Of a stretch of DNA of 5,307 nucleotides, positions 1-5,307 are shown in pieces. Under the pieces are notes generated by a model. That model saw only the letters and a program-made list of their open reading frames with translations. It did no database searches and was not told the origin of the DNA. How positions within the stretch are numbered: the stretch's first letter is position 1; each line of letters begins with the position of its first letter. Both the position numbers and the translations under genes were made by a program. The stretch is from Sphingobacterium sp. Its GTDB lineage: Bacteria; Bacteroidota; Bacteroidia; Sphingobacteriales; Sphingobacteriaceae. The stretch lies in contig JASLCA010000074.1 of the NCBI GenBank assembly GCA_030146225.1, positions 1-5,307 on the forward strand, given 5' to 3'.

Positions 1-441
1 ATAGCCGGCATTATGGAGGAACTTTATTTTAGAGGCTTCCTATTTGGACAACTGTTCAAGCATACAAAACTTGGCTTTATCCCTGCTATATTCTTTGGTG
101 CCTTAATCTTTGCCAGTGGGCATTTATACCAGAGCCAAGCTATGAGCGAGCTTTTTGGTATATTTATGTTAACCTTCGCTGGTGCCATCTTCTTTGCTTG
201 GCTCTATGTGGAATGGAATTATAACCTTTGGGTGCCCATCTTTACCCATACCCTTATGAATCTCTGTTGGTATATCTTTTCTATTGACAATACTGCCCTC
301 GGGGATCTAAAAGCCAATGTATTTAGAGCATTAACCATCCTTAGCGCAATCCTTTTTACGGTACTTTATAAGCGAAGCCGAAAAGAGAAACTACTGATAA
401 ATAAGCAAAGCTTATTTGTCAAAAGAAATAGCCCGATATAA
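1..441 (+). CDS. CPBP family intramembrane metalloprotease, 5'-truncated by window edge
   Basis: C-terminal part of a CPBP (CAAX protease and bacteriocin-processing, formerly Abi) membrane protein. The frame is open from base 1 (I-A-G-I-M-E-E-L), so the ATG at 13 is an internal methionine inside the first active-site motif, not the start. All three family motifs are visible, numbering from base 1: EExxxR at residues 6-11 (EELYFR), FxxxH at 37-41 (FASGH), and HxxxN at 83-87 (HTLMN). Known family members are multi-pass inner-membrane proteins in which these Glu, His and Asn residues form the metal-dependent active site. Hydrophobic stretches around residues 26-40, 50-69, 76-94 and 109-123 fit transmembrane helices. 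A basic tail (YKRSRKEK onward) probably faces the cytoplasm. The substrate cannot be deduced; in bacteria these proteins range from prenyl-protein-type proteases to bacteriocin self-immunity factors. No downstream partner gene is apparent. Confidence 0.9.
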   Translation: MAGIMEELYFRGFLFGQLFKHTKLGFIPAIFFGALIFASGHLYQSQAMSELFGIFMLTFAGAIFFAWLYVEWNYNLWVPIFTHTLMNLCWYIFSIDNTALGDLKANVFRALTILSAILFTVLYKRSRKEKLLINKQSLFVKRNSPI

Positions 442-554
442 TGCTTCAGAACATTATCCTGGCGAAGCTAGGGTAGAGCTGAGAATAGATTAAAAACCTT
501 GTGAAAAAGTAAACCTAAACAAATAGAATATTACCATTGAGCATACACAGTATT

Positions 555-1001
555 ATGAATTGGAAAGAAATAAAGTTAGTTGATCAGAAAGTGTACCCAG
601 CAAATAGCATAACCATTTTTATGATGGATACAGCTACTGGAGTTCCAGCTACGCATTGGGTGGATAAGGCCTATACAAACTATGCCTATAAAGAAGAGTG
701 CATGTTCAACTGTTATATAACAGTTGACTTTACGGATGAATTTAACCAGCTTAAACAGCCACTTGACAACGCGGAGCTTGAAAAGTATTTTACAAACAAT
801 CTAAGAGAGGTATGTGTTTGTCATCATATCGCTCGAATAACTACTGATACTGGAATCAGTTTAGAACTCTATGTGGACGATGTGGAGGCTGCCATTAAAA
901 AGTTTAATGAACTCGAGTCGGATCAAGCGCGCTTAGTGAACTTCAACTGTGAAATCAATGACGATCCTGAGTGGAACAATGTAGCTGAATTATTAAATTA
1001 A
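555..1001 (+). CDS. Small soluble protein, DUF695/RraB-like (tentative)
   Basis: A 148-residue protein if started at the ATG at 555. The frame also allows a TTG at 537, adding six residues (MSIHSI). I prefer the ATG because neither site has a recognisable ribosome-binding sequence and ATG is much the commoner start. There is no signal peptide or membrane segment, so it is probably cytoplasmic. The N-terminal half carries a WVDKAYTNYAYK segment (residues 35-46) followed by a beta-rich stretch. The C-terminal half alternates strand and helix (ARITTDTGISLELYVDD, then EAAIKKFNEL) and ends in NDDPEWNNVAELL. The 'DDPEW' near the end of an alpha/beta domain recalls the DUF695 and RraB-like families, whose members often end in a DPEW-type motif. 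This assignment comes from pattern memory and is weak; the function is unknown. It stands alone, with gaps of about 110 bp upstream and 60 bp downstream. Five cysteines in a small cytosolic protein is mildly notable. Confidence 0.8.
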   Translation: MNWKEIKLVDQKVYPANSITIFMMDTATGVPATHWVDKAYTNYAYKEECMFNCYITVDFTDEFNQLKQPLDNAELEKYFTNNLREVCVCHHIARITTDTGISLELYVDDVEAAIKKFNELESDQARLVNFNCEINDDPEWNNVAELLN

Positions 1002-1064
1002 CTATTCCCAAAGCAAGCCACATTTATTAGCTAGCCAGTAAGATTAAAAGAGCACACAACAATA

Positions 1065-1502
1065 ATGGAGAAATACCTACAAGCAGTAGCCGACTTTTTG
1101 GCAAACAACGATTGGAGCGAAGAAGAGCTGGAGTTTGCCATCTTACAAGATGAGCTTGTTGAGCAGATGGAAGCTGAGCAAATAGGCTTGGCAGCAATCC
1201 AACCTATACTTGAGCTTATGGAGAAACACCCCCTAGTGGAATTTGGAACGCCAGGTGCATTCACTCATTTTATAGAGCAGTTTTATAAAGATAATAGTAC
1301 GTATTATGAAGAAATACTGCTACAGTCCGTCTTAAAGCAACCTACCGTTCATACCGTTTGGCTGTTGAATCGTGTTATAAATGGAACTTCCCCTGAAACC
1401 GCTAAAGTGCTTATCCAGACCTTAAAGTCCATTGCAGATGATGCGGCGCAGGAGGCAGAGATACGGATGGCAGCTGATAGTTTTTTTAAATACCATCTTT
1501 AA
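1065..1502 (+). CDS. Small acidic helical protein, possible immunity-type protein
   Basis: A 145-residue protein starting at the ATG at 1065. There is no signal peptide or membrane segment, and it is predicted mainly helical and acidic (for example WSEEELEFAILQDELVEQMEAEQ in pieces across residues 17-39). The distinctive core is FGTPGAFTHFIE at residues 60-71, then YYEEILLQSVLKQPT (80-94), then VHTVWLLNRVING (95-107). This combination looks like a conserved bacterial small-protein family that I associate with predicted immunity proteins of polymorphic toxin systems, but I cannot name the family with certainty. No toxin gene lies beside it. Helical repeats in the C-terminal third (SPETAKVLIQTLKSIADDA) would suit a HEAT-like fold. 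It lies 63 bp after the preceding small gene, so the two could be co-transcribed. The overlapping minus-strand reading frame at 1031-1264 is low-complexity (rich in Ser, Cys and Ile) and is a shadow. Confidence 0.8.
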   Translation: MEKYLQAVADFLANNDWSEEELEFAILQDELVEQMEAEQIGLAAIQPILELMEKHPLVEFGTPGAFTHFIEQFYKDNSTYYEEILLQSVLKQPTVHTVWLLNRVINGTSPETAKVLIQTLKSIADDAAQEAEIRMAADSFFKYHL

Positions 1503-1611
1503 GTATAGCAGAACAAATATTTCTGTTGTCTATATAAATAACGTTAATGGATATGCGCTATGTAAGCATGCTGATAACAAGACTATACACAAGTAATTGA
1601 AAACAAAAACC

Positions 1612-2697
1612 ATGAAATACAGCCTGCTATTTATACTCAGCCTACTGCTAGGCACTGCCTTGACAACTAAGGCACAACAAGAAGTCTCCGAGACTCAGAT
1701 TGACGATGAGTTTTTTATACCTGTGGAGCAATCCAAGCTGTATGCCCGACTAATTGGGCATGCCGATAAGCCTATTATTATAACCTTGCACGGTGGTCCA
1801 GGTGCTTTTTCTGTGGATCACGAATTTTATAAAGATGTCTTTGAACAGGATTATTTGGTGCTTTATTTTGATCAAAGAGGAGGGGGCAAGTCCGATGAAT
1901 GCAAAGACAAGTCCATGCTGACAACAGATCAATTTGTAAAAGATCTAGATGATGTGGTGGATTTTATAAAAGCCAGATACCCCAACCAGAAAGTCAATCT
2001 ATTGGGGACCTCCTGGGGTGGCACTTATGGCTTTTTGTATTTGCTCAAGCATCAAGAGAAAATCAATTCCTTTATCAGCAGCTCCGGCTTTGTAGATAGC
2101 CCACAGCGCAATTTATCCTTAATAAACCATGAGCGTAAACTAGCACAGAAAGGCTTGAAAAGTCAAAAGGATCCTGTAAAACGCAAAAGATATCAAGAGA
2201 TTTTAACCCAATTGGACAGAATAGAAAAAAGTGGTTTTAAGGATTTCTTTCAAGATATGAATCTGCTCCGCTATGAATTTCCAAAGGACTTAGGATTTGA
2301 TGTCTATTGGGCGCAGCCAGCTCTGCAAGCTAAAAAAGCTGCATTACTTAGTGATACTGCCTTTTATACACGTGTAAAATACAGTCCCAGCGACATCGAG
2401 AAAGCCTTCGAAAAGCTGGAATATGTCAATGAAGTATTTATGAATACGGCTTCCTACAACAACCTAAATATCGTTAGTCAATTGGCGCTGATCAAGCGAC
2501 CTGTTTTAGTTATTCAAGGGGAATTTGACTATGCCATTGGCGTGGATCAAGGCAGAACCATTTACAATGCACTTACACATGTGCCCAAAGCCGATAAGCG
2601 CTTGGTGTACCTCAAGAATGCATCGCATAATCCGGCGTTTGAGGCTCCAGAAGCCTATTATAAGGCCATGAAATTGTTTTTCGATAAGCATAATTAA
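1612..2697 (+). CDS. Secreted alpha/beta hydrolase, proline iminopeptidase-like (S33 type)
   Basis: A 361-residue alpha/beta-hydrolase from the ATG at 1612. A TTG at 1597 is in frame, but the ATG gives a clean signal peptide: MKY, then a hydrophobic core LLFILSLLLGTAL, then TTKA with likely cleavage after A21, so the mature enzyme is probably periplasmic. The HGGPG oxyanion-hole motif typical of proline iminopeptidase-like enzymes is at residues 60-64, with DQRGGGKS at 87-94. The nucleophile elbow is GTSWG at 132-136 (Ser134). The remaining triad members fit Asp306 in GEFDYAIG and His339 in NASHNP. A helical insertion of about 120 residues (roughly 165-285) forms the usual cap domain that sets substrate choice. 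Family members hydrolyse N-terminal proline peptides or other small amides and esters, and the sequence does not settle which. It has about 110 bp of non-coding DNA on each side and is probably its own transcription unit. Confidence 0.92.
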   Translation: MKYSLLFILSLLLGTALTTKAQQEVSETQIDDEFFIPVEQSKLYARLIGHADKPIIITLHGGPGAFSVDHEFYKDVFEQDYLVLYFDQRGGGKSDECKDKSMLTTDQFVKDLDDVVDFIKARYPNQKVNLLGTSWGGTYGFLYLLKHQEKINSFISSSGFVDSPQRNLSLINHERKLAQKGLKSQKDPVKRKRYQEILTQLDRIEKSGFKDFFQDMNLLRYEFPKDLGFDVYWAQPALQAKKAALLSDTAFYTRVKYSPSDIEKAFEKLEYVNEVFMNTASYNNLNIVSQLALIKRPVLVIQGEFDYAIGVDQGRTIYNALTHVPKADKRLVYLKNASHNPAFEAPEAYYKAMKLFFDKHN

Positions 2698-2810
2698 AAC
2701 CCTAATTCTTAGCCAGCCATTTCAACGCGAATGAATGGACCTACCCATTACGCTTTTGGAATCAAGGTTAACAATAGATTAGACAAGCAACAAACTAAAC
2801 ACGAAGAATT

Positions 2811-3302
2811 ATGTTTATAGAAAAATGGAAAGATACCGCATTTGGTAGCGATTTTGGAAATGATTTTCTACAGTTTATGGAAAGTATTCCTACAGCTCCA
2901 CTCAGCTTGTCAGCAGTTTACGAACACTGTGATTTAGCGCAGTACATCGATCAGCCCGACAGACTGAATCAACGTACCGACAACAATGTCCGCCTGCATA
3001 ATACAGGATTTGAGCAATATGTACACTATGAAGATGCGCTAATTTCCCTCGCTGCGGTAGTCGCTGAAAGTCAGCTGAATGGTAGCGCAGATCTAAGCTA
3101 TGCCTACGGCTCCAAAACCTTGATTTTTGAAATCACAAAAGCAGAACTAATCAGCCTCAAAGAAGCATTATTACAACTGCACAGCAATCCCGATAAGTTT
3201 GTTTTATTTCAAATGCTAGACCCTATTGGAAGAACCGAAACACTGGCTGATGTAGCAGACATTATCGCTCAACTCGGAAATTGCATTGCCAATAAAGAAT
3301 AG
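2811..3302 (+). CDS. Small soluble protein of unknown function
   Basis: I do not recognise this 163-residue protein with confidence. It starts at the ATG at 2811, with GAAGAA a few bases upstream as a poor ribosome-binding site. It has no signal peptide, transmembrane segment or obvious catalytic motif. The N-terminus (W6 to F22, with FGSDFGNDFLQF at residues 11-22) and a helix at 73-88 (YEDALISLAAVVAES) faintly recall DUF4259-type proteins, which have a G-x-F-x-N-D N-terminus and an Ala-rich 'ALAAAEVVA' helix; this is only a hint. The rest alternates strands and helices (TLIFEITKAELISLKEALLQL in pieces at 103-123). Size, acidity and isolation resemble the two small genes at 555-1001 and 1065-1502. 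It lies about 110 bp after the hydrolase gene and 120 bp before the lipoprotein gene, so operon membership is not evident. Confidence 0.78.
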   Translation: MFIEKWKDTAFGSDFGNDFLQFMESIPTAPLSLSAVYEHCDLAQYIDQPDRLNQRTDNNVRLHNTGFEQYVHYEDALISLAAVVAESQLNGSADLSYAYGSKTLIFEITKAELISLKEALLQLHSNPDKFVLFQMLDPIGRTETLADVADIIAQLGNCIANKE

Positions 3303-3422
3303 CGCAAGGCATTAATATAATGTGGAGTTACTTGCTTTAAGTCCTGAATATTTTATGCGTATATGCTACTTGATTTTAATAGAATTTTCAGATATTTATT
3401 GCTGTAAATCAGAAGTACTACT

Positions 3423-4418
3423 ATGAGAAAATTAATGCTTACACTTGGCGTAGCAACGATGATGCTCGCATGTAATCAAAGCCCTAAAGAAAATCAAGGC
3501 GCACAGCAAACAACAGATACTGTTGAAGCTAAGCAAGAAACTGTACAGGCAACAAAGGCTTTTAACATTGAAGATATACCTTATGCCAGCTCCACAGTTG
3601 GAGACTTTCCATTCTTTACCTTACCAAAAGGTTTAGAAGAACAGAATAAACCTTTACAAAAGAAGTTTGATGTCTGCTTTTTCCCCATTAATGGAATTAT
3701 GACTCCATTTGAAGGAAGATTGTATAAGGCCAATGTAACTGCTTCAGCGGGCGAGGAGTTTTCGCAACGGTACTTTGAAAAGAGCCTTACAGACTATTTA
3801 ACCTCTATCGGTGCAGTGCAAGTCTATGATGCCGAAATAAGTACCGAAGAATATGAGCGTTACCACAAGTTAGACCCTAATAAAGGGGATGAAGGCGATA
3901 TAGGCTATGCAGGTGATCTTATCAAGTTCTTTGTAATCCGTACCAAGGACAAAGGAAATATCTATGTGCAATTTACCGCTAATAATGCCAGTGGAAAGTT
4001 AAATATCTTGCAAGAAGAAGCCTTTCAGCAGACCATAAGCAAAGTAACGGCAGCTGAAATAGAAAAGGACCTGACGGAAAAAGGTAAATCCATATTATAC
4101 ATAAACTTTGATGTCGATAAAGCCAGTATTTCTCCGGAAGGAAAAACGGTTGTACAGGAAATTGCAGCAGCCCTAAAGAAAAATGGCGGCATGAAAATCG
4201 CAATTGAAGGACATACCGACAACAGCGGCGATGCTGCGTATAATAAAAAGCTATCCGAGGATCGTGCACAATCTGTATTAAAGGCACTAGTAAGTAGCGG
4301 AATAGATAAGTCAAGCTTAGTCGCTAATGGCTTTGGCGCTGAGCAACCCCTAGTAGCCAATGATAGCGAAGCAAATAAGGCCAAAAACCGTAGAGTAGAA
4401 CTCGTAAAGGTCAACTAA
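3423..4418 (+). CDS. OmpA-family peptidoglycan-binding lipoprotein
   Basis: A 331-residue lipoprotein from the ATG at 3423. A short signal sequence (MRKLMLTLGVATMMLAC) ends in a lipobox with Cys17 as the predicted acylated residue. A low-complexity Gln/Thr/Glu-rich linker covers about 18-45. An N-terminal domain of about 150 residues (roughly 50-205) contains GDFPFFTLPKG (60-70), FEGRLYKA (96-103) and an aromatic-rich strand region; its function is unknown to me, but such domains precede OmpA domains in other proteins. The C-terminal OmpA domain (about 220-331) is complete: INFDVDKASI at 227-236, GHTDNSGDAAYN at 263-274, LSEDRAQSV at 277-285, and the NRRVEL ending at 322-327. By family knowledge, Asp266 and Arg281 should contact the diaminopimelate of peptidoglycan. 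The likely role is tethering the outer membrane to the cell wall or sensing stress. A terminator-like hairpin follows the stop, suggesting a monocistronic transcript. Confidence 0.93.
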   Translation: MRKLMLTLGVATMMLACNQSPKENQGAQQTTDTVEAKQETVQATKAFNIEDIPYASSTVGDFPFFTLPKGLEEQNKPLQKKFDVCFFPINGIMTPFEGRLYKANVTASAGEEFSQRYFEKSLTDYLTSIGAVQVYDAEISTEEYERYHKLDPNKGDEGDIGYAGDLIKFFVIRTKDKGNIYVQFTANNASGKLNILQEEAFQQTISKVTAAEIEKDLTEKGKSILYINFDVDKASISPEGKTVVQEIAAALKKNGGMKIAIEGHTDNSGDAAYNKKLSEDRAQSVLKALVSSGIDKSSLVANGFGAEQPLVANDSEANKAKNRRVELVKVN

Positions 4419-4422
4419 TAAC

Positions 4423-4453
4423 TTAGCCCTATCAGGCTAGCATGTTGTTTTTT
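4423..4453 (+). terminator. Possible intrinsic terminator after the OmpA-like gene
   Basis: TAGCC (4424-4428) pairs with GGCTA (4435-4439) across a six-base loop, and T4423 can add a wobble pair with G4440. Eight bases later comes a run of six T (4448-4453). The hairpin begins five bases after the lipoprotein stop codon. The stem is short and the U-tract is displaced from it, so this is a moderate rather than strong terminator call. It would separate the lipoprotein gene from vat. Confidence 0.5.
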
Positions 4454-4486
4454 AGTGTTAATTGTATAGCATTCAACTGGTTCTAG
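4442..4486 (+). CDS. Possible 14-residue leader ORF upstream of vat
   Basis: An ATG-to-TAG frame encodes MLFFSVNCIAFNWF about 100 bp before the vat start codon. Short translated leaders are known to control several antibiotic-resistance genes by ribosome stalling, so the placement is suggestive. Against it, there is no convincing ribosome-binding site, its start lies inside the downstream part of the terminator-like hairpin region, and a 14-codon frame can easily occur by chance. An imperfect hairpin (CAACT 4474-4478 with AGTTG 4485-4489) spans its last codons and is followed by short T runs at 4500-4504 and 4511-4516, an arrangement that could work as an attenuator. Confidence 0.15.
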   Translation: MLFFSVNCIAFNWF

Positions 4487-4531
4487 TTGTACGGGCATAT
4501 TTTTGACTTATTTTTTCCTTTAGGTGATCAG

Positions 4532-4546
4532 ATTGAAACTTTCAAT
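4532..4546. promoter_or_regulatory. 15-bp palindrome upstream of vat, candidate operator
   Basis: ATTGAAACTTTCAAT is a perfect inverted repeat: two 7-base arms around a single central C. It is 41 bp upstream of the chosen vat start codon. This size and symmetry suit a dimeric repressor or activator, although as RNA a one-base loop could not fold fully. No regulator gene for it is present in the window. Confidence 0.4.
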
Positions 4547-4560
4547 ACCCCTTAATTGTG
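4533..4560 (+). promoter_or_regulatory. Possible Bacteroidota-type promoter for vat
   Basis: TTG at 4533-4535 followed after 17 bp by TAATTGTG at 4553-4560 approximates the Bacteroidota primary sigma-factor pattern (TTG near -33 and TAnnTTTG near -7), with one mismatch in the -7 element. Transcription would begin around 4567, just upstream of the G-rich stretch and the ATG at 4588. The -33 element lies inside the 15-bp palindrome, so a protein bound there could block it. Such short matches are common by chance in AT-rich DNA. Confidence 0.3.
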
Positions 4561-4587
4561 TACATTAGGGGGGAGATAAATAGGCAT

Positions 4588-5247
4588 ATGAAGATGGAAA
4601 AAGAAGATAAGAAAGCCGTTGGTCCAAACCCCGATCAACTATATCCAAACGAAAATATTAAGCAAGTTTGCTACATAAAGAATTGCATAAGGAATCCAAA
4701 TATTCAAGTAGGGGACTATACCTATTATGATGATGCGGAGGATCCCACAGCCTTTGAAAGTCATGTAACACACCATTATGATTTTATCGGGGATAAATTA
4801 ATTATCGGAAAGTTTTGTGCGATAGCCAAAGGCATTGAGTTTATTATGAATGGCGCAAATCATCGCATGCATTCGGTAAGCACCTATCCCTTTAATATTA
4901 TGGGCAATGGATGGGATAAGCAGCCCGTGAGTCTGGAGGATCTTCCTTTGAAGGGGGATACCATTGTAGGAAATGATGTATGGATAGGCCAAAATGTAAC
5001 CGTGATGCCAGGTGTACACATTGGCGATGGCGCCATAATTGCGGCCAATTCCGTCGTAGTAAAGGCTGTTCCTGCCTATTGCATTGTGGGTGGAAACCCA
5101 GCAACGGTCATTCGAAAACGATTTGACGATGCGCTAATAGACTATTTAGTTGCCTTAAAGTGGTGGGACTGGCCCGCAGCGAAAATAACCCAAAACCTAA
5201 CGATCCTCTGCAGTGCAGATCTAGAAAGGATTAAGTCCATCAGTTAG
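4588..5247 (+). CDS. vat: Vat-family streptogramin A O-acetyltransferase
   Basis: A 219-residue left-handed beta-helix acetyltransferase. Vat enzymes transfer acetyl from acetyl-CoA to a hydroxyl of group A streptogramins such as virginiamycin M, stopping them binding the ribosome. Family landmarks run end to end from the ATG at 4588: GPNPDQLYP (12-20), VGDYTYYDD (41-49), GDKLIIGKFC (68-77), FIMNGANHRM (85-94) with catalytic His92, STYPF (98-102), LPLKGD (119-124), GNDVWIGQNVTVMPGVHIGDG (128-148, in pieces), IVGGNP (166-171), IRKRFD (175-180) and KWWDWP (191-196). Hexapeptide repeats occupy the middle. The FIMNGANHRM form separates it from CatB-type chloramphenicol acetyltransferases. A GTG at 4558 is in frame and would add ten residues, but it overlaps the possible promoter and the ATG better matches usual Vat length. 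GGGGGGAG at 4568-4575 is 12 bp before the ATG, a slightly long spacing for a ribosome-binding site. Nearby mobile elements are absent. Confidence 0.93.
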   Translation: MKMEKEDKKAVGPNPDQLYPNENIKQVCYIKNCIRNPNIQVGDYTYYDDAEDPTAFESHVTHHYDFIGDKLIIGKFCAIAKGIEFIMNGANHRMHSVSTYPFNIMGNGWDKQPVSLEDLPLKGDTIVGNDVWIGQNVTVMPGVHIGDGAIIAANSVVVKAVPAYCIVGGNPATVIRKRFDDALIDYLVALKWWDWPAAKITQNLTILCSADLERIKSIS

Positions 5248-5257
5248 CTTTAGCTGG

Positions 5258-5288
5258 AGGACTGAATTAAAATCTAAATGTCAGTCCT
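5258..5288. terminator. Inverted repeat at convergent junction, possible terminator
   Basis: AGGACTGA (5258-5265) is a perfect 8-base inverted repeat of TCAGTCCT (5281-5288) across a 15-base AT-rich loop. It sits between the convergent ends of vat (stop 5245-5247) and the minus-strand gene (stop 5267-5269), so one arm lies in the last codons of the latter. Neither side has a clean U-tract, so factor-independent termination is uncertain, but the position fits a shared bidirectional terminator. Confidence 0.35.
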
Positions 5289-5307
5289 AAACTTATATAA
5301 TCCAAAG
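5267..5307 (-). CDS. C-terminus of an outer-membrane beta-barrel protein, truncated by window edge
   Basis: Read on the minus strand, the last bases encode LDYISLGLTFRF followed by TAA (5269-5267). The alternating polar/hydrophobic pattern ending in F-R-F is the classic C-terminal strand of Bacteroidota outer-membrane beta-barrels, where the terminal aromatic residue is read by the BAM assembly machinery. This exact kind of ending is common in TonB-dependent-receptor-like and related barrel proteins of the phylum. Only 12 full codons are visible, so the barrel type cannot be fixed. The gene is convergent with vat, with 19 bp between the two stop codons. Confidence 0.75.
   Translation of the reverse strand, partial: LDYISLGLTFRF

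Noticed and set aside
13..441. ATG at 13 as the start of the CPBP gene
   Set aside because: The frame is open to the window edge, and this Met lies within the first catalytic motif; a functional protein must start further upstream, outside the window.
443..468. GCTTC/GAAGC repeat after the CPBP gene
   Set aside because: Only five pairs with a 16-base loop and no T run; not distinguishable from chance.
1031..1264. Minus-strand frame opposite the 1065-1502 gene
   Set aside because: Low-complexity Ser/Cys/Ile-rich translation antisense to a better-supported gene; no recognisable domain.
1507..1527. Hairpin AGCAGAA/TTCTGTT after the 1065-1502 gene
   Set aside because: Seven pairs including one wobble, but no T run follows, so it does not support a terminator call.
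2718..2741. Imperfect inverted repeat CCATTTCA/TGAATGG downstream of the hydrolase gene
   Set aside because: It needs a bulge and lacks a U-tract; such short repeats are expected by chance.
3979..4414. Two overlapping minus-strand frames opposite the OmpA domain
   Set aside because: Both are antisense to a well-conserved OmpA domain and translate to compositionally odd sequence with no family features.
4798..5104. Two minus-strand frames opposite vat
   Set aside because: They are shadows of the vat coding sequence; the plus-strand product matches Vat throughout.
5278..5307. Plus-strand ATG opening the frame MSVLNLYNPK at the right edge
   Set aside because: The minus-strand reading of the same bases ends in LDYISLGLTFRF and a stop, a far more specific signature, so the plus-strand frame is probably chance.
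1..5307. Search by eye for CRISPR repeats, tRNA or rRNA genes, insertion-sequence ends and transposase genes
   Set aside because: No regularly spaced repeats, no tRNA-like cloverleaf, no terminal inverted repeats flanking a recombinase and no transposase motif were seen.

Overview
The window looks like an AT-rich chromosomal segment from the Bacteroidota, most likely a Sphingobacterium/Pedobacter-type organism. The evidence is start codons without clear Shine-Dalgarno sequences, an OmpA-type lipoprotein, a Vat-type acetyltransferase, and a minus-strand gene at the right edge ending in LDYISLGLTFRF, a C-terminus typical of Bacteroidota outer-membrane beta-barrels. The genus is inference; the phylum is better supported.

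Layout, left to right. (1) Bases 1-441: 3' part of a CPBP-family membrane protease, cut by the window edge. (2) 555-1001: small soluble protein with DUF695/RraB-like character. (3) 1065-1502: small acidic helical protein whose central motifs recall predicted immunity proteins of polymorphic toxin systems. (4) 1612-2697: secreted alpha/beta hydrolase of the proline-iminopeptidase (S33) type with a complete catalytic triad. (5) 2811-3302: small soluble protein of unknown function. (6) 3423-4418: lipoprotein with a C-terminal OmpA peptidoglycan-binding domain. (7) 4588-5247: Vat-family streptogramin A O-acetyltransferase. (8) 5267 to the right edge, minus strand: last codons of an outer-membrane beta-barrel protein, convergent with vat. 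All other genes are on the plus strand.

The genes do not form an obvious pathway. Gaps of about 60-170 bp between them suggest mostly separate transcription units. Three gene products act at the envelope (hydrolase, OmpA-like lipoprotein, beta-barrel), one in the inner membrane, and three small proteins have no secretion signal. No transposase, integrase, tRNA, rRNA or CRISPR array is visible, so the acetyltransferase looks resident rather than recently mobilised.

The points most worth a second look are the 4419-4587 leader of vat (terminator-like hairpin, 14-codon ORF, 15-bp palindrome over a possible promoter), the one-residue-longer loop beside the catalytic histidine of Vat, the three small uncharacterised soluble proteins, and the short convergent junction after vat. 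I found no convincing evidence of a wholly new multi-gene system.
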